Of a stretch of 64,000 nt of DNA, positions 58,126 to 64,000 are shown one piece after another. The stretch spans positions 6,510,001 through 6,574,000 of the forward strand of contig NZ_CP109479.1 of the NCBI RefSeq assembly GCF_036227485.1, in the 5' to 3' direction. Positions within the stretch are counted from its first letter, which is position 1. Each line of letters begins with the position of its first letter. This stretch comes from Streptomyces sp. NBC_01451 (lineage in GTDB: Bacteria; Actinomycetota; Actinomycetes; Streptomycetales; Streptomycetaceae). The notes under the pieces are model-generated. The model saw only the letters and a program-made list of their open reading frames with translations, searched no databases and had not been told where the DNA came from. Position numbers and translations under genes: made by a program.

Positions 58126-60252
58126 TCAGTCCTCGGTGCCTCCCTCGTCGAGATCGTCATCGTCGCGGGCTGCGATGGCGTCGAGGATCCGGTCGAGGCT
58201 GACGTGCATCTTGCCGCCGTTGGTCTTGTAGTCGCCGTGCCCGGCGTCGTCGAGAACGCGCCTCAGGTCTCGTGGTGACCAGTCTCCGTAGACGACCGGG
58301 TTGCGGTCCTTCAGCCCGTGCAGCACGTCCAGGGTGAGCATCTTGGTCTCGTGACCGAGGACGGTCGCGATGTCGGCGAGTGGGTCGGCCACCGCGAACG
58401 CGGGCGCGTCCGCCGGTCCGGTGCCCTCGTACAGGCCCATCGCCCGCTGAACGACGGGCGTCACCTCGTCGATGCCCTCTTCGGGGTCGCGGGCTACGTA
58501 GTGGGCGCGGATCACCTCGAACGGCTTGGCGGTGAACCCGTAGGTCACCGCGGTGCCGATGTCCTGGCCGGGAACGAGTTCGGTCGCGCGGATGCCGGCC
58601 TTGTACTTGCCCGACCCGAGCAGCCCGTCGTTGGCGACCTGGTCGCCGACCGCGAACGCGACACGGTGGCTGGTGTTGCGGGTGACGTCGCGCGGGATGC
58701 TGTCCGCCGTCGGGGAGACGGTGACCCAGATCAACGTGATGCCGACCTTCCGCGCCTTCTTCATCACGCGAATGGCCAGCTCGGCGGCCTCCTTGCCATA
58801 GTCCTTGCTCATGAACAACTCGTGACATTCGTCGAACACGACGACCCTCGGCCGCATCCGCGGGTCCTTCAGCGCGAGTTCGCGGGTGAGCTTGGGCGAC
58901 TCGCCGCCGAGTTCCTCCAGCAGCTTGCCGCGCTCGGTGACCTCGCTGGTGAGGCTGCGCAGTCGGTCGAGGGCGGCCTTCAGTTGCTCGGGGTCGTCGC
59001 CCTTGACCAGCGTCTTCAGCCGGGGCTTGAGCGGGTCGTAGTCGATGTTCATCGCCATGACGTACACCTCGGCCTCGACGAGCGGGTCGAGGATCGCGCC
59101 GAGCAGCAGGGAGACGACGATGGACGTCTTCCCGGAGCCCATGATGCCGCCGACGATCCAGTTCGCGGCCATGAGCTTGCCGACGATCTGGTCTCCCCGC
59201 TGGGAGACGGCGACCGGCACACCCTTGAAGTAATCCGTTGTGCCCTCGGTGAGCAGTGGCCACGGCGGCACCGGGCCGGACAGCGAGCCCTGGTCGGCCA
59301 CCCACAGGTCGAGGGTGCCGGGCTGCTTCGGCGGCTCGGTCGGCCACACCTCGACGGGCTTCCTGAGCAGGTTGTGGGCGAGCACGTTCTTTTTCCCGTT
59401 GACCATCTCGACGGTGACGCCGATGGGGAGTTGGAGTTGGGTGTGCCAGCCGTTCCCGGAGCGGGTGGTGGGCTGCACCCAACGAGGCTGCCAGCCCTCC
59501 TTGATGGCCTTGTTGAGCGGGGCGATGCCGAGGCCGCCGAGTGCGCGCAGGATAGCGCCCTCGTCAGGCACGACGTCCCGTTCGTCGCCGCCTGCGGGCA
59601 GGGCCCACGACGGTGCGGTCTGCCGGTGCTGGCCGACGGCCCACACCCCGGCGAGGGCGAGCCAGGGCAGCGAGTACAGCAGCGGCTCCCACAGCACACC
59701 CGCGATGAACGCGACCCATCCGACCAGCTCGACGACCGTGTTCAACGGGGTGAGGACGTCGTCGACGTCGTGGTTGTACCAGGCCAGCATGAGGCCGAGC
59801 ATGAGCAGCACGCTGCCCGTACTGAGGACGGCGGAGGCGATCGCCTTGGGGGCTTTGAGGATCATCTGCAACAGGTCCATGCGCCGCTTGTGGCGGGCGA
59901 ACCTGTACGCGTACGCCCGCTGCTCCCACTGCCGGACGAGTTCCTCGTTCCCCGCGGCCTCAGCCTGGCGCATCATGCGCGCGTGCATGGCGGTCGTACG
60001 GGCCTCCCAGGTTCGGCGGGTGAGGACGCGGGTACCCCCGAAGACGTACGCCCCGTGGCGGACGAGGAGCCGGTACGCCATGTGCTCGCGGGCCTCGATG
60101 ACGACCCGTCGCAGGGCTTCGGTGCGGACTCGGCGGCGGTGCTGTACCTCGGTCGCGGGTACGGGGATACCCGTCGTACCTGAGGGTGCGGGTACATCGG
60201 GTACGGGGGTACCCGTCGGGTCGGTCTGGGCGGGTGCGGTCGTGTCCGTCAT
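58126..60252 (-). CDS. FtsK/SpoIIIE-type conjugal transfer translocase (TraB-like)
   Basis: This 708-residue protein has a Thr/Pro-rich N-terminus and several membrane segments (about 130-220, IASAVLSTGSVLLMLGLMLAWY; YSLPWLALAGVW). An FtsK-type motor follows, with Walker A GGIMGSGKTS (about 360-370) and Walker B VVVFDECHE (about 466-474). A C-terminal winged helix (DLRRVLDDAGHGDYKTNGGKMHVSLDRI) probably reads DNA. This is the single protein that moves double-stranded DNA between mycelia in AICE and Streptomyces plasmid conjugation. ATG 60252 has GAGAGACCAGG before it. It is the last large gene of the leftward transfer operon. Confidence 0.9.
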   Translation of the reverse strand: MTDTTAPAQTDPTGTPVPDVPAPSGTTGIPVPATEVQHRRRVRTEALRRVVIEAREHMAYRLLVRHGAYVFGGTRVLTRRTWEARTTAMHARMMRQAEAAGNEELVRQWEQRAYAYRFARHKRRMDLLQMILKAPKAIASAVLSTGSVLLMLGLMLAWYNHDVDDVLTPLNTVVELVGWVAFIAGVLWEPLLYSLPWLALAGVWAVGQHRQTAPSWALPAGGDERDVVPDEGAILRALGGLGIAPLNKAIKEGWQPRWVQPTTRSGNGWHTQLQLPIGVTVEMVNGKKNVLAHNLLRKPVEVWPTEPPKQPGTLDLWVADQGSLSGPVPPWPLLTEGTTDYFKGVPVAVSQRGDQIVGKLMAANWIVGGIMGSGKTSIVVSLLLGAILDPLVEAEVYVMAMNIDYDPLKPRLKTLVKGDDPEQLKAALDRLRSLTSEVTERGKLLEELGGESPKLTRELALKDPRMRPRVVVFDECHELFMSKDYGKEAAELAIRVMKKARKVGITLIWVTVSPTADSIPRDVTRNTSHRVAFAVGDQVANDGLLGSGKYKAGIRATELVPGQDIGTAVTYGFTAKPFEVIRAHYVARDPEEGIDEVTPVVQRAMGLYEGTGPADAPAFAVADPLADIATVLGHETKMLTLDVLHGLKDRNPVVYGDWSPRDLRRVLDDAGHGDYKTNGGKMHVSLDRILDAIAARDDDDLDEGGTED
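60157..60218. repeat. repeated GGGTAC motifs in the 5' part of the tra gene
   Basis: GGGTACGGGG-R-TACCCGTCG occurs at 60157 and 60199, each itself palindromic. Other GGGTAC copies are at 60190 and 60316. The repeats encode T-P-V-P-type residues, so coding bias could explain them, but they are also a candidate TraB recognition (clt-like) region. Confidence 0.35.
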
Positions 60253-60288
60253 CCTGGTCTCTCCGCTCGTTCTCTGGGCGGTCCGGGA

Positions 60289-60333
60289 CACGGGGCGCCC
60301 GGGTGTACCTGTGCCGGGTACGGGCGCCCCGTG
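60289..60333. terminator. 13-bp inverted repeat between transfer genes
   Basis: CACGGGGCGCCCG (60289-60301) and CGGGCGCCCCGTG (60321-60333) enclose a GGTGTACC...GGGTA loop. It lies between the small gene and the tra gene; it could modulate tra expression or be part of a transfer site. Confidence 0.5.
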
Positions 60334-60339
60334 GTGTAC

Positions 60340-60504
60340 CTACTTGCCGTTCGCCTCGCGCTTGCGGGCGCGCTCCTTGATCCGCTCGATACCGCGGTCG
60401 ATGTCCGGCTGGTCCTGGATGTTGGCGATGGTGCGGCGGGCGCCCCGGACTTCCAGGCGGACGATGGCGGCCTTCTCCCAGAAGGTCAGCTTCGGCTCAG
60501 ACAT
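60340..60504 (-). CDS. small basic protein of the transfer operon
   Basis: This 54-residue, highly charged, helical protein (KLTFWEKAAIVRLEVRGARRTIANIQDQ...RIKERARKREANGK) starts inside the end of the next upstream gene (8-nt overlap). No family recognised; similar short genes lie beside tra in Streptomyces elements. Confidence 0.6.
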   Translation of the reverse strand: MSEPKLTFWEKAAIVRLEVRGARRTIANIQDQPDIDRGIERIKERARKREANGK

Positions 60505-60706
60505 TGGTGACCTTCGTGATCGGCAGGGCGGCGGCGAGGGCGGTGTATGCACGAGAGACGTCGGCGTAGGCGGTGCTGGCGGCGGCCCACCTCGGGACGT
60601 CGTGCTTGAGCGTGGGGTGTTCGAGGTCGCGGTCAGCGGCCTGGGCGAGTTCCTTCGCCCTGCTGGCGGCGAGGCGGGCCTCGGTGAGGGCTTGGTCGCG
60701 GGTCAT
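60497..60706 (-). CDS. small helical protein of the transfer operon
   Basis: This 69-residue, Ala-rich, helical protein (DQALTEARLAASRAKELAQAADRDLEHP...AYADVSRAYTALAAAL) has a start at 60706 with GGAGG just upstream (CACGGAGGAACCC). Coupled with the next gene. Unknown role in transfer or its regulation. Confidence 0.6.
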   Translation of the reverse strand: MTRDQALTEARLAASRAKELAQAADRDLEHPTLKHDVPRWAAASTAYADVSRAYTALAAALPITKVTNV

Positions 60707-60805
60707 CGGGTTCCTCCGTGGTTGTGGGCCGGGCTGTCCGGCCCCACCACACCCCCGCAACCGTTGCCGTCTGAGCCAACGGTTGGCGGAGGACGGAAGG
60801 GCAGG

Positions 60806-61123
60806 TCAGCGGCCCCTCTGGAAGTCGCGCCACATCGAGCGCAGGACCAGAAGGCAGACGGTCAGGGCAACGACGGTGATGGCCAGCACCACCAGGGCGA
60901 GAGACAGTCCGATGAGGACGGCAACCAGGACCGTGCCGACGACGGCCAGAGCGGCTATGGCGAGGCAGCCACCGGCGACGTACAGGCCGACGGGATGCGC
61001 GCGAAGCGGCGCCTGCGCTACCGGTGCGGGATGGGCGGGCCAGGGATAGATGGGCTGGCCCTGGGTGGTCATGCCGATGGGCTGGACGGTGTGCTGCACC
61101 GGGGTCTGCTCGGGGGAGTTCAT
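60806..61123 (-). CDS. membrane protein of the transfer operon (SpdB-like)
   Basis: This 105-residue protein has a Pro/Gln-rich N-terminus and two long hydrophobic segments (LYVAGGCLAIAALAVVGTVLVAVLIGL; LALVVLAITVVALTVCLLVL), then a basic tail. The ATG overlaps the upstream stop (ATGA). Spd membrane proteins interact with TraB and help plasmid spread in the mycelium; the assignment rests on context and hydrophobicity. Confidence 0.65.
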   Translation of the reverse strand: MNSPEQTPVQHTVQPIGMTTQGQPIYPWPAHPAPVAQAPLRAHPVGLYVAGGCLAIAALAVVGTVLVAVLIGLSLALVVLAITVVALTVCLLVLRSMWRDFQRGR

Positions 61124-61812
61124 GACCGCTTCCCCTCGACGATCTCGCGCCGCAACCCGGCAGCGTCACGGCGCGACAGAGCGAACTCCTGACGGAGCTG
61201 GTCGATGGTCACCGGCCGCCCGGTCTCGGTGACCATCTCCCGGTGCAGCTTCAGAGCCCTTCTGCGCAGATCAGCGGGGGTGAGGGTGATGACCTCGGTG
61301 ACCACCTGGTGGGGGGTCGTTGCGGGCAGCGAAGCGGTCACCTTGGTGGTTACGCCGGTGGTGGCGTAGGCGTTCCACGCGTACGGCAGCGGGTCCGGTA
61401 CGGCGGTCACCTCGGTGACCGCTTGTACCGGGGTGTATCGCGCGGTCGCGGTGGTAGGCACGCCCTCGCCGCGGGCGAGGGCGTGAGTACGCCACAGCGC
61501 CACCGGCACGAGCAGCGAGACAACCACCACCAGGTCGAAGCTGACCGCGATCACCCCCGCCTCAAGGGCGTGTGCGGCCACTTGCGCGGCACTCATGAGC
61601 GCCAACGCCAGCGTGACGTCGAAAGCACGGAACCACCGCAGGGCGGCGACCACGTACGCGTCAACGGCTACCGGCAGCATGATTGCGATGAACGGGTCTG
61701 CCCCCAGGGTTCGGGCAAGGTCGTACTCGGCGTGCGCAGTGAAGGCGATACCGGCGGCGAGGGACAGGCGCGTCAGCCACATCCGCATGGGGTCGGTCTC
61801 AGGTGCGGTCAT
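61120..61812 (-). CDS. DUF2637/SpdA-like membrane protein of the transfer operon
   Basis: This 230-residue protein has four hydrophobic segments over residues 12-115 (LTRLSLAAGIAFTAHAEYDLART, FIAIMLPVAVDAYVVAALRWF, ALALMSAAQVAAHALEAGVIA, LVVVVSLLVPVALW). This is the DUF2637 pattern. A cytoplasmic tail ends in a helix-turn-helix-like part (TIDQLRQEFALSRRDAAGLRREI). Such proteins accompany FtsK/TraB in AICEs and likely act in intramycelial spread. ATG 61812 was chosen over one six codons earlier; it overlaps the preceding stop. Confidence 0.78.
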   Translation of the reverse strand: MTAPETDPMRMWLTRLSLAAGIAFTAHAEYDLARTLGADPFIAIMLPVAVDAYVVAALRWFRAFDVTLALALMSAAQVAAHALEAGVIAVSFDLVVVVSLLVPVALWRTHALARGEGVPTTATARYTPVQAVTEVTAVPDPLPYAWNAYATTGVTTKVTASLPATTPHQVVTEVITLTPADLRRRALKLHREMVTETGRPVTIDQLRQEFALSRRDAAGLRREIVEGKRS

Positions 61813-61996
61813 CGCTGGCACCGTCCTCAACGGCGACGATCAGACTGGCGATGACGACTTCGCAGCGGCCGATGAGGCGGCACAGGTCCCGCTCGGTGAA
61901 GTCGTCGTTGCCGACGGCGTCCATGTCGGCAAGAAGCTGTCGGGCGAGACTGACGGGGTAGCGCGCGGTGGTGCCGCGCACGGGTACGTTCTGCAT
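61799..61996 (-). CDS. small protein at the head of the transfer operon
   Basis: This 65-residue protein (ARYPVSLARQLLADMDAVGNDDFTERDLCRLIGRCEVVIASLIVAVED) has a helical pattern. GGAG lies 9 nt before the ATG, and its end overlaps the DUF2637 gene. As first gene it is next to the right end of the element, so the operon promoter should lie between 61997 and about 62100. Function unknown. Confidence 0.6.
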   Translation of the reverse strand: MQNVPVRGTTARYPVSLARQLLADMDAVGNDDFTERDLCRLIGRCEVVIASLIVAVEDGASDDRT

Positions 61997-62103
61997 TGGG
62001 TCCGGCTCCTAGATCGAGAAGGAATCGGATCAAGGCCCTGGCCTGGTGATGGCGTCACTGGTCTAGGGCCGCTTTGCTCCCTTTGCTAGGTAGGGGGCTA
62101 GCT
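61997..62103. other. right-end non-coding region of the element
   Basis: This region holds the presumed promoter of the transfer operon and the attP half-site. A GGCCCT...AGGGCC repeat brackets it. The edge sequence CTAGGTAGGGGGCTAGC, read in reverse, resembles the left-edge CTAACATTAACCTA (CTA-N-ACCTA pattern), as expected for the two halves of a serine-integrase attP. Confidence 0.45.
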
Positions 62104-62125
62104 TTCGGCGACCGCCGCTTCGCCG
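62104..62125 (+). other. attR, right junction of the integrated element
   Basis: TTCGGCGACCGCC marks return to comEA coding sequence. The reading frame from 62107 gives GDRRFADLRNLVTP and stop, the tail missing from the left copy. Confidence 0.75.
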
Positions 62126-62151
62126 ACCTGCGAAACCTTGTGACGCCATGA
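62107..62151 (+). pseudogene. comEA: detached 3' end of comEA
   Basis: The last 14 codons and stop of comEA remain here, cut off from the body by the 24.5-kb element. The stop TGA (62149-62151) overlaps the comEC ATG as ATGA, the original translational coupling. No ribosomes can now arrive from comEA. Confidence 0.85.
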
Positions 62152-64000
62152 GCCGGGCACCACACACATCGGAATCCGAAGGTCCGCCCGGGCACGAGAC
62201 GGCCGGGCCGGAACATGCCGAGCCCCGGCCGCTCGAAGGCCGGGCCGCCGCCCCCGCCCGTCGAACACCCCGCGCCCGCCGGTCCGTGCACGCGGCCTCG
62301 GGGAAACGGCTGGGGGAAGCCAATCCCCGGCAGGAAGGGCCGACGGACCTGCGGTTGGTGCCGCCCGCACTGGCGGCCTGGGCGACGTCGGCACTGGCGC
62401 TGGACGTCTCGCCCGGCCGGGTCACCGGCGTCGCGGTCGTCTGTTCGGTCGTGGCGGGCCTGCTCCTGCTGGCCCGTCGCGCTTCCGCGGGACCGGGTCT
62501 CCCACGGGCGGGACAGCCGCGGTGGGGCAGCTGGTCGCGGATCTCCGTGGCTGCCGTGCTGCTCTGTGTCGCCGCGGCTGCCGTCTCCGCCGGGCTGCAC
62601 GGGGCCGATCTGCGGCGGGGACCGGTACCGGCACTGGCACGGCAGTACGCCCATGTCACGGCCGAGTTGGAGGTGACCTCCGATCCGCGGCTCACCCGGC
62701 CCCGCGTCCAGGGTGCTCACGCCCTGCCGAGTGCCGTACTGCTCGACGCCGATGTCCGGCGCATCGAGGAGACGGACGGAAGCACGGTGGCGACGCGGAC
62801 GCCCGTGCTCGTGACCGTCGACATGGGTGCGAAGCCGAGGAGGCCCGGACCGTTCGGCCGGGCGGCGGAGGCGGGGGACGGGCCGGAGAGTTCGCCCTGG
62901 CTGGGACTGCTGCCGTCCACGCGGCTGCGGGTGACCGGACGGCTCGTGCCGGCCCTGACGGGCGGTGACCGGGTCGCGGCCGTGCTGCGGGTACGGGACC
63001 GGGCGGCGCCGGAGGTGGTGAGGCAGCCGTCGACGGCGCAGCGGTTCGCGGGGCGGCTGCGGGCGGGCCTGCGGGACGCGACCGAGGACCTGCCGACGGA
63101 TGCGCGGGCACTGCTGCCCGGGCTGGTCGTCGGGGACACCTCACGCGTCACACCCGAGCTGGACGAGGCGTTCAAGGAGACCGACCTCACCCATCTGATG
63201 GCCGTGAGCGGTGCGAACTTCACGATCCTCCTCGCCCTGCTCATCGGCCCGCCCGCCCTCGCCCAGCAGGTCGAACGGCGAGGCCTCGCACCCCGCCTGG
63301 GCATCTCCCTCCGGACCACCGCCCTGCTCGGCGGAGCCCTCACCCTGGGGTTCGTCGTGGTGTGCAGACCCGACCCGAGCGTGCTGCGGGCCGCGGCCTG
63401 CGGGTCCGTCGCGCTGCTCGCCCTCGCGACCGGGCGCCGCCGGTCACTGATCCCGGCGCTGGCGACAGCGGTACTGCTGCTGGTGCTGTACGACCCCTGG
63501 CTGGCCCGGAGTTACGGCTTCCTGCTCTCCGTCCTCGCCACCGGCGCGCTTCTCACCCTCGCGCCCCGCTGGAGCCCGGCGTTGCGCAGGCGCGGGGTGC
63601 CGCCGCGACTGGCCGAGGCGTTGGCCGCGGCCGGTGCCGCGCAGGCCGTGTGCGCGCCCGTCGTGGCCGTGCTGTCGGCGCGGGTGAGCCTGGTGGCGGT
63701 GCCGTGCAACCTGCTCGCCGAGTTCGCCGTCGCCCCGGCCACGGTGCTGGGCTTCGCGGCGCTCGCCACGGCGCAGGTGGCGATGCCGGTGGCCAAGGTG
63801 CTCGCCTGGGGCGCGAGTTGGCCCGCGGGCTGGATCGTGGACATCGCCCGCACGGGAGCCGCCCTGCCCGGCGGGGGAGTGGACTGGCCGGGCAGCTGGA
63901 CGGGCGCACTGCTGCTGGGGCTGTGCACGGCGCTCGTCGTGTTCGTCGGCGCACGCCTGCTGAGGCATCCATGGTGGTGCGCGGCCTGCGGGGTGCTGCT
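62148..64000 (+). CDS. comEC: ComEC/Rec2-type DNA uptake channel protein, 3'-partial
   Basis: The frame opens at ATG 62148 and runs off the window (618 codons visible). It has an N-terminal Pro/Arg-rich tail, hydrophobic segments near residues 65-160, an extracytoplasmic OB-like domain (DUF4131 region) and the Competence domain (THLMAVSGANFTILLALLIGPP and a series of helices to the end). ComEC forms the inner-membrane channel for single-stranded DNA. In Streptomyces its role is uncertain because natural competence is not established. Its ATG overlaps the comEA remnant stop. It has lost coupling to comEA because of the element. Confidence 0.9.
   Translation, partial: MSRAPHTSESEGPPGHETAGPEHAEPRPLEGRAAAPARRTPRARRSVHAASGKRLGEANPRQEGPTDLRLVPPALAAWATSALALDVSPGRVTGVAVVCSVVAGLLLLARRASAGPGLPRAGQPRWGSWSRISVAAVLLCVAAAAVSAGLHGADLRRGPVPALARQYAHVTAELEVTSDPRLTRPRVQGAHALPSAVLLDADVRRIEETDGSTVATRTPVLVTVDMGAKPRRPGPFGRAAEAGDGPESSPWLGLLPSTRLRVTGRLVPALTGGDRVAAVLRVRDRAAPEVVRQPSTAQRFAGRLRAGLRDATEDLPTDARALLPGLVVGDTSRVTPELDEAFKETDLTHLMAVSGANFTILLALLIGPPALAQQVERRGLAPRLGISLRTTALLGGALTLGFVVVCRPDPSVLRAAACGSVALLALATGRRRSLIPALATAVLLLVLYDPWLARSYGFLLSVLATGALLTLAPRWSPALRRRGVPPRLAEALAAAGAAQAVCAPVVAVLSARVSLVAVPCNLLAEFAVAPATVLGFAALATAQVAMPVAKVLAWGASWPAGWIVDIARTGAALPGGGVDWPGSWTGALLLGLCTALVVFVGARLLRHPWWCAACGVL

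Larger units (their letters stand above)
37636..62110. mobile_element. 24.5-kb integrative conjugative element (AICE-like) in comEA
   Basis: The element has a large serine integrase at the left end, an excisionase-like gene, a prim-pol/ATPase replication gene with candidate origin, and an FtsK/TraB translocase with Spd-like membrane genes at the right end. The comEA ends flank it. The gene set is that of actinomycete integrative and conjugative elements, although most described ones use tyrosine integrases and tRNA sites. The interior has more AT-rich stretches than the flanking chromosome. Confidence 0.85.

Noticed and set aside
58318-60183. A long plus-strand frame opposite the TraB-like gene
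   Set aside because: Shadow frame; the minus strand has Walker motifs and a family-like length.

Overview
The window is high-GC actinobacterial chromosome and almost certainly Streptomyces. The evidence is the gene order rne-rplU-rpmA-obg ... proB-proA ... nadD-LCP-rsfS ... tRNA-Ala ... leuS-degV-comEA-comEC, the frequent GTG and TTG starts, the strong third-position GC bias, and a mobile element of the actinomycete integrative and conjugative (AICE) type.

Core part, 1-37.6 kb. It opens with a repeat-rich membrane protein, a TIGR03936-type protein, RNase E/G, ribosomal proteins L21 and L27, and the Obg GTPase. Next come a Tat-exported PhoD-like phosphatase and a two-gene wall-polymer block: a cytidylyltransferase/SDR fusion and a CDP-glycerol/ribitol phosphotransferase. 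Proline synthesis (proB, a small gene, proA) follows, then two membrane proteins sharing a short N-terminal motif, an M48 protease, two tiny membrane proteins, nadD, an LCP-domain protein, rsfS and a histidine phosphatase. Two near-identical tRNA-Ala(GGC) genes flank two tiny zinc-ribbon genes. A NuoF-like flavoprotein/ferredoxin and a ferric-reductase-like membrane cytochrome form a redox pair. A complete IS701-type insertion sequence (29393-31334, CTAG duplication) carrying a pentapeptide-repeat passenger sits just upstream of leuS. leuS is preceded by a leucine leader peptide and a terminator that look like an attenuator. Then come a membrane coiled-coil protein, DegV and ComEA.

Element, about 37.64-62.11 kb. 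A 24.5-kb integrated element interrupts the last codons of comEA. The left end has a large serine integrase. The missing comEA codons, with the stop codon that overlaps comEC by ATGA, reappear at the right end. The element contains a repressor and excisionase-like gene with candidate operators, a GIY-YIG-like protein, a prim-pol/ATPase replication protein followed by a candidate origin (19-bp direct repeats and a 24-bp perfect palindrome), and a leftward transfer operon at the right end (small genes, Spd-like membrane proteins, FtsK/TraB translocase). Between these lies a 15-kb cargo region: small membrane-anchored coiled-coil proteins (two of them tandem paralogs), an XRE-ImmA/IrrE plus PIN-like toxin-antitoxin-like pair with its own operator/promoter, a DUF6879 + WhiJ-like regulator pair, a leftward operon of small proteins, and two decayed genes (an HTH protein and a secreted HNH nuclease).

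Many start codons in both parts lie exactly 6-7 nt after a good -10 hexamer, so leaderless transcripts are likely common here. The window ends inside comEC. All functional calls are by motif and context reading; no database search was run.
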